Below, piece after piece: positions 8,001-15,004 of a stretch of 19,380 nucleotides of DNA. The position numbers were made by a program, and so were the translations under genes. Under the pieces are notes generated by a model. It was given only the letters and a program-made list of their open reading frames with translations, had not been told where the DNA came from and did not search any database. Source of the DNA: JAYVJM01 sp043769275 (GTDB lineage: Bacteria; Pseudomonadota; Gammaproteobacteria; Pseudomonadales; UBA7239); assembly GCA_043769275.1 (NCBI GenBank), contig JAYVJM010000094.1, positions 1 through 19,380 on the forward strand, in the 5' to 3' direction. The first letter of the stretch is position 1. Every line of letters begins with the position of its first letter.

Positions 8001-9463
8001 GCCCCTGCTTCCCTTAATACCCCAGTATCCGCATTGGGTGCGCCTACTGCCACAATCCCATCGCCCAAATAAACGACCGCAGCACCAAACTGCTCACCCA
8101 TTTTTGGCCCCTCTACCTCACTCAACGCAGCGGGCTGGCCGTAGGCATCTACGTGACGCAAAGAAAAAGTCTGCACCCTGCCGCGTGCGTGAGAATCAGA
8201 GCTATTGCGCCAGCCTGGGGAGCCAACAGCAAAACCTGCGCCACCACCGTCATCTTTTATATAAGCCAGTGCGTAGCCAAAACGTTCACCTGCGGCCGTG
8301 CCTATTTTTTGCCACAACAACGCGCCCGTTTTGCCATTTAACACGACCACTTTTCCAGCGTCACGCTGGATTTTCCCGTCCCGTCGTGGAGAAAAATACG
8401 GCATACCAATAATGATTTCATCGCCAGGCTTGCCGTCTACATTCCCAGCCGCAAGCGCAGAGCCAGCTCTTGCGCCCGCCATATCTGTGCCGGTAAAGCG
8501 AATTTCCTGAAGCCAGTTGGCATCGCTTGGAAACTGATCGACGCTATCCGCTATTTGGTCACCGTCGCTGTCCGGATACAAACCCGTATCAAGCCCCATA
8601 GGGTTCAGGTTATTGTCCATTTCGAATACATCGTCCATGCCGTCGCCGTCGGCATCCGGCGGCGGGCATACCACACCGACCGCGCCAAACGCCGCTCTCA
8701 CCGCCTCTTGGCTGTAACCGCGATCGCTTGCTGCTGCGATCACACCATAAGCGGCATCGATAAAATCAGACTGCGATGACCAATACGTTTTATTGGCATC
8801 AAAAAATACCTCAAATGCTCTACGTATATCCCAACCCGTACTCGTGGCTAACAAGTAAAAAGCGCGGTTAAACACGCCGCTGGAATGATGCACATCAATA
8901 CCAGCGTAATAATCGGCGGCATTGCCTATAGATTTGCCATCTAGGGTTGGATCAATGAAATAGCGTAAAGCTCCGGTGCTCTTCAGCACTTCTGCGCCAA
9001 CCAACCAGTCCACGTGGCCGCGATCAAAAAACTCCGCAGCCTCGCCTGCTATATCAGAAAAAGCCTCATTGATGCCGCCCGACTGACCAAAATAAACAAG
9101 AGAGGAATAACGCTCGGTAACCCCGTGCGAAACTTCGTGTGCAACAATATCTAGGGCAGTGGCGAGAGGGTATGTTGTAGCATCGCCGTCACCAAACCTA
9201 ACAAATGAACCATTCCAAGAGGCATTGCTTATACCCACACCATAATGCACATACACAGAAACAGGCTTTTCGAGCGGGGGCGCACCAAACCAATTTTGGT
9301 GCATCAAGTGGGTTTGCGTGCCGAAATAATGCGCATCGTTGAGCGGCGAATAAGCACCGTTGATAGGCTTGCGTGTATTGCGAAAACAAGGAAAAACAAA
9401 TACCACCCCACTGGGTGTGAGCAAACTCCCCATATCTGAAGTCGTCACAGCATTGTTATACAT
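5012..9463 (-). CDS. M4 (thermolysin/vibriolysin) metallopeptidase catalytic domain with duplicated dead M4 subdomain and two FG-GAP propellers
   Basis: Seen, in residues of this 1483-residue frame: M4 catalytic domain ~1-266 with zinc site HEVSH (109-113), third ligand Glu133 in GGINEAFSD and transition-state His192 in DVHHSSG. Asp-rich calcium-type repeats follow (270-310), then seven FG-type motifs (~333-757), consistent with an integrin-like seven-bladed propeller. A Pro/Lys linker (~758-805) leads to a second M4 helical subdomain (813-950) without HExxH, with Glu133 replaced by Ala817 and His192 by Tyr876. A second Asp-rich segment (957-1018) and seven more FG motifs (~1050-1483) complete it. 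The best homologues by memory are vibriolysins, secreted zinc endopeptidases. This frame has no signal peptide and no propeptide; both lie in the preceding frame (9471-10319), so it is almost certainly the second half of one gene. ATG 9463 lies seven bases after that frame's TGA, so reinitiation is conceivable but would make an unexported product. Confidence 0.85.
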   Translation of the reverse strand: MYNNAVTTSDMGSLLTPSGVVFVFPCFRNTRKPINGAYSPLNDAHYFGTQTHLMHQNWFGAPPLEKPVSVYVHYGVGISNASWNGSFVRFGDGDATTYPLATALDIVAHEVSHGVTERYSSLVYFGQSGGINEAFSDIAGEAAEFFDRGHVDWLVGAEVLKSTGALRYFIDPTLDGKSIGNAADYYAGIDVHHSSGVFNRAFYLLATSTGWDIRRAFEVFFDANKTYWSSQSDFIDAAYGVIAAASDRGYSQEAVRAAFGAVGVVCPPPDADGDGMDDVFEMDNNLNPMGLDTGLYPDSDGDQIADSVDQFPSDANWLQEIRFTGTDMAGARAGSALAAGNVDGKPGDEIIIGMPYFSPRRDGKIQRDAGKVVVLNGKTGALLWQKIGTAAGERFGYALAYIKDDGGGAGFAVGSPGWRNSSDSHARGRVQTFSLRHVDAYGQPAALSEVEGPKMGEQFGAAVVYLGDGIVAVGAPNADTGVLREAGAVYVFQDGSSGAVATLRSYNRGDHFGTVIAAVGGIVGNAGQHLLLVSSPDATGDKGMRAGTVSSFLVRNIGAGDDPLTRILTLPELSGFKKNDRFGVSIAGRNPVLRDKNEVEYLVGAPGAPPYSSVVGQGSVYLCFISKSYTPLCSRVNAVKNFGGVYAVSALAFYQTFALVAGFSSYPVIDSAGGGTLLDAGRVQAVSSGMFVDGEYWHADGTAQGAKFGWAIVAADVNNDGVLDIISSAPGLDASFVGMGGKKYTAKAAGGVSVISGKARPNSSGLLVRPAARSEPTPPAKQSPRKGGAKKVPPPIIATTPVLPHLFYKGEAGGVRAALPDIAAEAAEFNSVGKANWVVFGLKEQGGGGLRYFGNPARDRKSIGHSAGYYTKMDAYHASGVVRRAFYLLATSRGWNARKASEVFNDADTHYLLQESNFAAAACGVINAAADRAYNTDAVVLAFRKVGVSCVMQKPPVDKDRDHMDDHWEVAHGLIVGINDAGFDPDNDTLNNIEEYRKHTDPQQADTDADFITDAHDPFPNDGSWLGFIRHASIDRPRDLLTAAVRNVESVGSVLSSADIDGGGFSDTIIGLPRYVKRGGARTGSVLIFSGKTGELLWQLFGAGNGALFGFDVAGTKDINGDGRDDLLVGSPSASGAVFAYSFPEQKRVDGVPTNYTLINAFYGKARGDRFGTSVASVTPVIGAGSYVSADIVVGAPGATARVNGKPVRNAGAAYVYNAASGALVAAVPNPAPATGDAFGTKVLGIGDITGNGQGSILVSAPLADSNGKDSGSVFPVSVYGGVSYLPAIIGSGLGHQFGSSLAALGVVDDRGIPAFAIGAPKASRGRARHLGEVRVCLGQGNNSSATPCTSWYGAAPHDYFGESLAGLGAINGQSYVLVGSGGHDAIGGGRRRAFAGRVQALSCTDGSLLWQAVGAAAGDYFGRSIAVGDVNDDKTPEALIGASGAKSPIIISGQAPKSWRKTGAVWVVNGAASSPSAPFTLP
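5015..9079 (-). repeat. Internal duplication in the M4 protein (M4 helical subdomain + Asp-rich linker + FG-GAP propeller)
   Basis: Copy 1 is 7193-9079 (residues 129-757) and copy 2 is 5015-7027 (residues 813-1483). Matching landmarks, in order: GGI/GGV, DIAGEAAEF/DIAAEAAEF, GKSIG/RKSIG, RAFYLLATSTGW/RAFYLLATSRGW, AAYGVI/AACGVI, VGVVC/VGVSC, DGMDD/DHMDD, the DxFPxDxxWL motif, then seven FG repeats each. The copies are clearly homologous but diverged, so this is an old duplication, not an assembly artefact. Confidence 0.85.
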
Positions 9464-9470
9464 CCCACAC

Positions 9471-10319
9471 TCACCAGGCGCGAGGATAGAGGGGGATCAC
9501 GTCCAGATACGGGCGCGTTGTGCCATACTCATAAGCCCCTGTTTTCTGGTTGCCGCCCGGGCCTGTGCCAATAAGCGCATAGGCCATACCGTCCCACTGT
9601 TTCAATACTGCGCCGCTATCTGCATCAATAAACAAAAACGGGCGCGCAGACGCATTCGCCTGTACAGAATCCACGACGTAACTGATGGCATAGGCATCGC
9701 GCGAACCGGCAACTCCCTGATAAATCACCACATCGATTTTTTCATTGCTAAATTTTTTATCAAAAAATGGAGGCTTGGCAGTCGACACAGCGGCACGCTT
9801 CAGCAGATACACATCCGCCCACGCTTTGGCTTTTTGCATGGCGATAGCTGGTGACAAGCGTTGTAACTGAGCATCCTGTGGGCTGATAGACTGCTCTAAC
9901 GCCAACACAACATCGCCATTCATGGAGTGCGGTTTATCGTGCGTGTCGGTGTGTGTATGTATTTCACCGCCTTCTACCCGTACACCGCTGTAATATTCAT
10001 CGTATATACGGTGCGTGTGACCTGTCGAATCTTTTTCTGTCCGCCTCAGACGCAGGCTGCTGTATTTACCCAGCTTCAGAGCGTCGCGCAAGCGAGCCTC
10101 AGGCGGAACAGCACTCGCTGTACGCAGCGTTTGCAACACAGTGGGGGGCAGCGTGCGCACATCAAGCGTCTCCGCGACCGCCCAAAGCGGTAAAAACACC
10201 AGCATAAAAAATAGGCACCCACGTTTTCTATCAATGGGGATTACGCCACATGCCTTCTGATCCGTAAAAACACCCACAGAAAAACCCCGTGCGCAAACAC
10301 AAAAAAGTGTAGCCGACAC
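9471..10319 (-). CDS. M4 peptidase signal peptide and propeptide (FTP/PepSY) fragment, frameshifted from its catalytic domain
   Basis: Seen: 282 residues. A late signal peptide (RKR then a hydrophobic run, AVA-E cleavage near residues 33-50) is followed by an FTP-type propeptide (YSSLRLRR...YSGVRVEGGEIHTH), a PepSY-like segment (YVVDSV...FIDADSGAVLKQWD) and the first strand of the M4 domain (GTGPGGNQKTG-YEYGT, LDV). The frame then breaks in a C5 run and stops at TGA 9471. The propeptide normally acts as intramolecular chaperone and inhibitor, cleaved on secretion. Deleting one C joins it to the 5012-9463 frame, giving about 1768 residues. The start is uncertain: GTG 10319 has no good ribosome site and gives an unusually long N-region. 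An alternative ATG at 10251 would need a second one-base correction. It follows ruvA by 47 bases on the same strand. Confidence 0.8.
   Translation of the reverse strand: MSATLFCVCARGFSVGVFTDQKACGVIPIDRKRGCLFFMLVFLPLWAVAETLDVRTLPPTVLQTLRTASAVPPEARLRDALKLGKYSSLRLRRTEKDSTGHTHRIYDEYYSGVRVEGGEIHTHTDTHDKPHSMNGDVVLALEQSISPQDAQLQRLSPAIAMQKAKAWADVYLLKRAAVSTAKPPFFDKKFSNEKIDVVIYQGVAGSRDAYAISYVVDSVQANASARPFLFIDADSGAVLKQWDGMAYALIGTGPGGNQKTGAYEYGTTRPYLDVIPLYPRAW
9491..9495 (-). other. Frameshift in a C5 homopolymer splitting the M4 peptidase gene
   Basis: Coding strand reads GAC GTG ATC CCC CTC TAT and then stops 15 bases on. With four C instead of five it reads DVIPSILAPGECGMYNNA, which fits the M4 family pattern of LDV, a short stretch, then Cys and a Met-x-Asn motif. 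The zero frame ends at TGA 9471-9473; the catalytic frame is closed by a TGA just upstream of the run, so the two frames overlap only here. CCC-C is also a sequence on which ribosomes can slip by +1. Confidence 0.85.
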
Positions 10320-10366
10320 ACAAAATTGTGGCGCAAGAAGCCGTATAAGAGGGTAACGGTATCGTT

Positions 10367-10990
10367 TTACTTCATCACCGTACTGCGCAAGGCGAGGCGA
10401 ATAAGCTCTTCACTGTGGCTTACGCTATGATTTTTCATCACAGTTGCCACTATTTTTTCCGCCTCTTGCGCCTTATAACCTAAGGCCTGCAAGGCACTGA
10501 CCGCATCATCCTGCATGGCGTTGCTCGCCGCCTGCGTATTTTCTATTTTCCCTTGCTGCATCTCGCTTAAGGGCAGTGTTTTCGTCCAATGGTTCACGCG
10601 ATCACGCAACTCCACCAGCAGCCTTTCCGCCGTTTTCCGGCCGATGCCTGGCACGCGTATCAAGGTATTGATTTGATCTCGCTGTATACAGTTTATCAAC
10701 TCGCCCACATCAAGCGCCGACAAAATCGCCAGCGCCATTTTTGGGCCAAGGCCATTAACTTTAATCAGCTCCCGAAAGACTTCTCGCGCACGTAAATCGG
10801 CAAAACCATACAGAAGATGCGCATCTTCACGCACCACTAAATGTGTATGCAGCATCACCTCGCTATCAATACTGGGTAACAAGTAAAAAGTGGTCATCGG
10901 TGCTTGCACTTCATAGCCAACACCTCGCACCTCAACCAAAAGCCAAGGCGGCTGTTTTTCCAGTAACTTCCCGCGCAAAAAACCTATCAC
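10367..10990 (-). CDS. ruvA: Holliday junction branch migration protein RuvA
   Basis: Tetrameric DNA-binding subunit of RuvAB, which grips the four-way junction and recruits the RuvB motor. Seen: 207 residues (E. coli 203) with the OB-fold N terminus (IGFLRGKLLEKQPP, GVGYEV), VVREDAHLLYGF, the two helix-hairpin-helix motifs (VNGLGPKMAL 78-87; VPGIGRKTAERL 113-124) and the C-terminal RuvB-binding domain (AVSALQALGYKAQEAEKIV). I chose the GTG at 10990 because the family begins M-I-G at that point. The upstream in-frame extension to 11086 overlaps ruvC and is not conserved. It starts 14 bases after ruvC stops, so the two are co-transcribed. The usual next gene, ruvB, is absent; the M4 peptidase frame follows instead. 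Confidence 0.95.
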   Translation of the reverse strand: MIGFLRGKLLEKQPPWLLVEVRGVGYEVQAPMTTFYLLPSIDSEVMLHTHLVVREDAHLLYGFADLRAREVFRELIKVNGLGPKMALAILSALDVGELINCIQRDQINTLIRVPGIGRKTAERLLVELRDRVNHWTKTLPLSEMQQGKIENTQAASNAMQDDAVSALQALGYKAQEAEKIVATVMKNHSVSHSEELIRLALRSTVMK

Positions 10991-11004
10991 AGAACGTGCC
11001 TCGT

Positions 11005-11529
11005 CTAACGCAAACGCCCACGCCGAAACTTTCCAGCGCTGGCACCGAGCAAATTTAACAATGTTTTTTGTGTGTGTGCATGACAAAGTGCCACAGCCAA
11101 GGCATCGGCGGCATCTTCAGCAGGGTCACCCGTCAGATGTAGCAATGCCTTTACCATGTGCAACACCTGCGTTTTCGTCGCCGCGCCCGTGCCCACAACA
11201 GACTGCTTAATTTTGCGCGCTTCGTATTCAAACACTGGCACATTTGCATGTGTGGCCGTAACAATTGCCGCACCACGCGCCTGCCCTAACTTCAAAGCAG
11301 AGCCTGCACTTTTGGCCATGAATACGTTTTCGATAGCCATTTCTTGCGGGCTGTGTTTATGAATGATTTCACCCAAGGAATCAAAAATAATGTTGAGTCG
11401 TTCCGGCAACGCCACATTAGGAATACGAATCACGCCGCTACTAATGTACTCAACGGTCGAGCCAATATGATGGATTACGCCAAAGCCCGTGCGGCGAGAA
11501 CCCGGGTCTATGCCGAGAATAAGGCTCAT
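11005..11529 (-). CDS. ruvC: Crossover junction endodeoxyribonuclease RuvC
   Basis: Dimeric resolvase that cuts Holliday junctions symmetrically after RuvAB branch migration. Seen: 174 residues (E. coli 173), RNase H-like fold with the four acidic catalytic residues at Asp8 (GIDPGSRRTGFG), Glu67 (AIENVF), Asp139 and Asp142 (EDAADALA), and the conserved VFMAKSAGSALKLGQARG helix region. C terminus RRGRLR as in the family. It starts four bases after yebC stops and leads into ruvA, the standard gammaproteobacterial order. Confidence 0.97.
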   Translation of the reverse strand: MSLILGIDPGSRRTGFGVIHHIGSTVEYISSGVIRIPNVALPERLNIIFDSLGEIIHKHSPQEMAIENVFMAKSAGSALKLGQARGAAIVTATHANVPVFEYEARKIKQSVVGTGAATKTQVLHMVKALLHLTGDPAEDAADALAVALCHAHTQKTLLNLLGASAGKFRRGRLR

Positions 11530-11533
11530 CGGC

Positions 11534-12280
11534 TTACCCTAGCTGCTCCATAACATCATCTGGAATGTCTGCGTTTGTATAGACGTTTTGCACGTCATCT
11601 AAATCTTCCAAGTGATCGATCAGCGCCAGAATTTTCTCAGCCGCCTCTTTATCTAAAGAGACTTGCAGGGTTGTTTGCATGGTGATTTCACCGCCTATTG
11701 GTGCAAGATTCGCATCAATCAACGCCTGCTTAATGGCAGAAAAATCTTCCCACTGGGTAATAACATCAATAGAGCCGTCATCATGACAAACCACATCATC
11801 AGCACCGGCCTCTAATGCCAGCATCATGATGGCATCTTCAGCCGCGCCCGGCGCGTAGCTGATTTGGCCTATACGCTTGAACATAAACGCCACCGAACCA
11901 TCTGTGCCTAAATTGCCGCCGCGCTTGCTAAAGGCATGACGCACTTCAGATGCCGTGCGATTACGGTTATCGGTCATTGTTTCCACCAAAAAAGCGACAC
12001 CGCCAACACCATAACCTTCATAGGTTAACTCTTCCATATTGGCGTGGTCGTCCGAACCCACGCCGCGTGCGATAGCGTTGTTAATAACATCACGCTTCAT
12101 ATTGGCGGTCAGTGCCTTGTCGATCACGCCGCGCAAACGCGGGTTATCCGCAGGATTGCCCCCCCCTTGGCGTGCCGCAACGCTCAATTCACGGATGATT
12201 TTTGTAAAAACTTTGCCGCGCTTAGAATCCTGTGCCGCTTTGCGATGTTTGGTATTCGCCCATTTGCTGTGACCTGCCAT
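11534..12280 (-). CDS. yebC: YebC/PmpR family (TACO1-like) regulatory protein
   Basis: Seen: 248 residues, full family length, opening MAGHSKWANTKHRKAAQD with KRGKVFTKIIREL, NPADNPRLR and the DNRNRTASEVRHAFSK-GGNLG core. Family members were first described as DNA-binding transcription regulators and more recently tied to translation, including relief of ribosome stalling at proline runs; which role applies cannot be told from sequence. A strong GAGGAG ribosome site precedes the ATG. The Gly-Gly-Gly at residues 39-41 is encoded by an eight-base G run (plus strand C 12159-12166), here in frame. Gene order yebC-ruvC-ruvA is conserved in gammaproteobacteria. Confidence 0.95.
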   Translation of the reverse strand: MAGHSKWANTKHRKAAQDSKRGKVFTKIIRELSVAARQGGGNPADNPRLRGVIDKALTANMKRDVINNAIARGVGSDDHANMEELTYEGYGVGGVAFLVETMTDNRNRTASEVRHAFSKRGGNLGTDGSVAFMFKRIGQISYAPGAAEDAIMMLALEAGADDVVCHDDGSIDVITQWEDFSAIKQALIDANLAPIGGEITMQTTLQVSLDKEAAEKILALIDHLEDLDDVQNVYTNADIPDDVMEQLG

Positions 12281-12345
12281 AAACTCCTCAATCTGTTGGG
12301 CTGAAGCAATTTTTTTGTATTTCTAACTAAAAGCAAAAACTTTTA

Positions 12346-13068
12346 TCAATCTGACAAATAATATTCAATTGTTGAAACCACGCGAACTTTTTTAATATTC
12401 GGATTGTTTTTATCCCGAGACTCAATAGAAAACTGGCCTTGATTGGCGGTTTTAATCCGCCCTAGTGTGCTGCTGGAATCTTTAGCAAATTTTTGAGCAA
12501 CCTCCCTTGCGTTTCTGGTTGCCTCCTCAACCATCGCCGGTTTAATTTCATTTAGCTTGGTGAAGCTGTATTCCGTTTTGTTTTCGTAGTCATTAGCGCC
12601 TTTAAAGGCAATGCCCTGCTTACCCAGCTCTACTATGCCATCAATAGCAAGGCGCACTTTTTCAACTTTATTCGAGTACACGGTAATTGTTTGGGTAGAC
12701 GAATAGCGTAATTGATCTTTTCCTGGCGAGTTATAGTCTTGCACCAGCTTATCTGTAACCGCCGGCGGTGAAATTGCAATTTCAGATGCTTCAATGCCGC
12801 GTGCCAATAAATAACTTTGAATTTTCGCGGTGTTGTTTTCCACCACGGCATAAAGCTCTGCAAGGTCACTATTCGCTGCCGTAAATTGAATTGGCCACAA
12901 AACCCTATCAGCGGGATATTCCTTTTCGGCCAGCCCTTTTACGGTGACAACGCGATCATATTCCTTGAGCGTGACCGCGCTTTTTTGGATAAAGTACCCC
13001 AGCGAAAAAAGACCCAAAAACAAACAAATGCCTACAAAAGTTGTTCCAATTTCACGCTTTTTGCTCAT
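12346..13068 (-). CDS. SIMPL-domain protein, membrane-anchored (DUF541 family)
   Basis: Seen: 240 residues with one N-terminal membrane segment (residues ~11-28) or uncleaved signal anchor, then a SIMPL-type domain: VTVKGLAEKEYPADRVLWPIQF, the RGIEASEI motif, YSSTQTITVYSNKVEKV and a C-terminal FSIESRD...KKVRVVSTIEYYL strand. Proteins of this family sit in the periplasm or envelope and have no agreed biochemical role (links to oxidative stress and outer-membrane integrity have been reported for relatives). Starts 15 bases after aspS ends, with GAGGT ribosome site; a 65-base A/T-rich gap then separates it from yebC. Likely co-transcribed with aspS. Confidence 0.85.
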   Translation of the reverse strand: MSKKREIGTTFVGICLFLGLFSLGYFIQKSAVTLKEYDRVVTVKGLAEKEYPADRVLWPIQFTAANSDLAELYAVVENNTAKIQSYLLARGIEASEIAISPPAVTDKLVQDYNSPGKDQLRYSSTQTITVYSNKVEKVRLAIDGIVELGKQGIAFKGANDYENKTEYSFTKLNEIKPAMVEEATRNAREVAQKFAKDSSSTLGRIKTANQGQFSIESRDKNNPNIKKVRVVSTIEYYLSD

Positions 13069-13083
13069 GCTGACCTCACAGGG

Positions 13084-14889
13084 TTAATTAACACTTATCC
13101 CTCTACTTTTCGCATCCATTAAAGTCGTTTTTTCGCCACTCAATCGTATATGTAAATCGCGCAACTGTTGCTTATCGACAGCCCCTGGCGCATCGGTCAT
13201 CACACACGCAGCACTTTGCGTTTTTGGAAAGGCGATCACTTCTCGGATAGATTGCGCGCCCACCATCAGCATAATTAAACGATCTAGGCCAAACGCTAGG
13301 CCGCCGTGTGGCGGGCAGCCGTATTTGAGCGCATCCAGCAAGAAGCCAAATTTTTCGTTTGCCTCTTCCACGCCAATACCGAGTATGCGAAACACCGCTT
13401 GTTGCATGTTTTGATCGTGAATACGAATAGAGCCACCACCCAATTCGGTGCCGTTTAACACCATGTCATAAGCACGCGAAAGTACCGTGCCTGGATCGGC
13501 CAGCAACGTCTCTGTGCTACAAGAGGCTTGCGTAAATGGGTGATGCAAAGCCGCCCAGCGATTGCCGTCCTTTTCAAACATGGGAAAGTCGATCACCCAC
13601 AGCGGTGCCCACGCGCAGGTGTAGAGATTGAGATCGGCACCCAGCTTACAGCGCAACGCACCTAACGCATCACAAACTATTTTGGCTGTATCCGCACCGA
13701 AGAAAATCAAATCGCCATTTTCAGCATTCAAACGCGTCAGTATTTGTTGGCGCACCGCGACTGGCAAAAACTTAACGATGGGTGATTGCAAACCGTTTTC
13801 AAGATCGCTCTTATCGTTCACCTTGATATAAGCCAAGCCCTTTGCGCCATAAATGGACACGAAATGGGTGTATTCGTCGATTTGCTTGCGCGTTAATTTG
13901 TCGTTCGCGCCAGGGACTTTTAGTGCCACAACACGGCTGTCTGGGTCAGTCGCGGGGCCAGAAAAAACCTTGAAGTCGACTTCGGTCATCAAGTCGGCTA
14001 CATCCACCAATTCCAGCGGGATGCGTAAATCAGGTTTGTCGCTGCCATAACGGTGTATGGCTTCGCTGTAAGGCATAACAGGAAAAGCACCCAAATCAAC
14101 ATCCATAAGCTGCAAAAACAAATCGCGGATGGTTTTTTCGGCCACGCCCATGATGTCTTTTTCATCAATGAAAGACGCTTCAATATCAATTTGCGTAAAT
14201 TCTGGCTGACGATCGGCGCGTAAGTCTTCATCACGAAAACATTTGGCTATTTGATAGTAGCGATCCATGCCCGCCACCATCAGCAATTGCTTAAAGAGCT
14301 GCGGAGATTGCGGCAGCGCAAAAAATTTACCTTCATGCGTGCGGCTTGGCACCAGATAGTCGCGCGCGCCCTCAGGGGTTGCTCGGGTCAAAATCGGTGT
14401 TTCAATGTCAAGAAACCCTTGCGCCTCCAGACTTTGACGCACACATGAACTAACTTTGGCGCGAAATTGCAGGTTGCGCGCCATTTCTGGACGGCGAAGA
14501 TCAATATAGCGGTAACGTAAACGCACATCTTCACCAACTTGCGTATGCGCATCGAGCTGGAACGGTGGCGTTTCTGCCACATTTAAAATTTCAATGGTGC
14601 TGGCGTAAACCTCCACGGCTCCTGTTGCCATATTGGGGTTGACGGTATTGGCTGAACGCTCGCGCACCCTGCCCGTGACTTTCAAGACATACTCACCACG
14701 CACACGATCTGCAGTTGCAAAGGCCGCTTTTGCATCAGGGTCAAACACAACCTGCACAATGCCTGCGCGGTCACGCAGATCGACAAAAATTACGCCACCG
14801 TGATCGCGTCGTCTATCGACCCAGCCACACAAAACAACATCTTGAGTGATGTGACTGGCGCTAATATCGCCGCAATAATGGCTGCGCAT
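13084..14889 (-). CDS. aspS: Aspartyl-tRNA synthetase
   Basis: Charges tRNA-Asp with aspartate in the cytoplasm. Seen: 601 residues (E. coli 590). OB-fold anticodon-binding N terminus (LCGWVDRRRDHGGVIFVDLRDR), class II motif 2 FRDEDLRADRQPEFTQID (218-235), the QSPQ aspartate-pocket motif (194-197), the bacterial GAD insertion domain (~285-400) and motif 3 GGLAFGLDRL (529-538). I start at ATG 14889 because the family begins M-R-(T/S)-H-Y-C-G there; a TTG 15 bases upstream is in frame but unlikely. GGAG lies upstream at about 12 bases. First gene of the aspS-SIMPL-yebC-ruvC-ruvA run, with its own promoter. Confidence 0.97.
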   Translation of the reverse strand: MRSHYCGDISASHITQDVVLCGWVDRRRDHGGVIFVDLRDRAGIVQVVFDPDAKAAFATADRVRGEYVLKVTGRVRERSANTVNPNMATGAVEVYASTIEILNVAETPPFQLDAHTQVGEDVRLRYRYIDLRRPEMARNLQFRAKVSSCVRQSLEAQGFLDIETPILTRATPEGARDYLVPSRTHEGKFFALPQSPQLFKQLLMVAGMDRYYQIAKCFRDEDLRADRQPEFTQIDIEASFIDEKDIMGVAEKTIRDLFLQLMDVDLGAFPVMPYSEAIHRYGSDKPDLRIPLELVDVADLMTEVDFKVFSGPATDPDSRVVALKVPGANDKLTRKQIDEYTHFVSIYGAKGLAYIKVNDKSDLENGLQSPIVKFLPVAVRQQILTRLNAENGDLIFFGADTAKIVCDALGALRCKLGADLNLYTCAWAPLWVIDFPMFEKDGNRWAALHHPFTQASCSTETLLADPGTVLSRAYDMVLNGTELGGGSIRIHDQNMQQAVFRILGIGVEEANEKFGFLLDALKYGCPPHGGLAFGLDRLIMLMVGAQSIREVIAFPKTQSAACVMTDAPGAVDKQQLRDLHIRLSGEKTTLMDAKSRGISVN

Positions 14890-14958
14890 GAGGGGAGTCT
14901 CCAAAAAAACGTGATGCGAAACAATGAGTTAAAAAAAGACAGTAACGCGAGGTTCGCA

Positions 14959-14987
14959 ATTATAACCGAGCAGAGTGCTTGTGCTAA
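14959..14987 (-). promoter_or_regulatory. Sigma-70-like promoter for aspS
   Basis: On the minus strand TTAGCA (14982-14987, 4/6 to the -35) is separated by exactly 17 bases from a perfect TATAAT (14959-14964). It lies in the 115-base gap between ygfX and aspS and would give a leader of about 60 bases before the aspS ATG. Confidence 0.55.
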
Positions 14988-15004
14988 GGCGCGCCGTGCA
15001 CAGG

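Noticed and set aside
8101..8150. Coding REP-like insertion (ALSEVEG-like peptide near residue 447 of the M4 frame)
   Set aside because: Resembles peptides coded by dispersed palindromes, but the DNA has no inverted partner nearby and the propeller spacing is not disturbed.
9464..9470. 5012-9463 as an independent gene starting at ATG 9463
   Set aside because: The start falls inside the M4 domain; no signal peptide or propeptide, and the missing parts are in the adjoining frame one base away.
10991..11086. N-terminal extension of RuvA to 11086
   Set aside because: Overlaps ruvC by about 80 bases and is not part of any RuvA; the conserved I-G-F-L-R-G start fits the GTG at 10990.
12281..12345. 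Intrinsic terminator between the SIMPL gene and yebC
   Set aside because: A/T-rich with T-runs but only a weak AAAAG/CTTTT pairing, no GC-rich stem.
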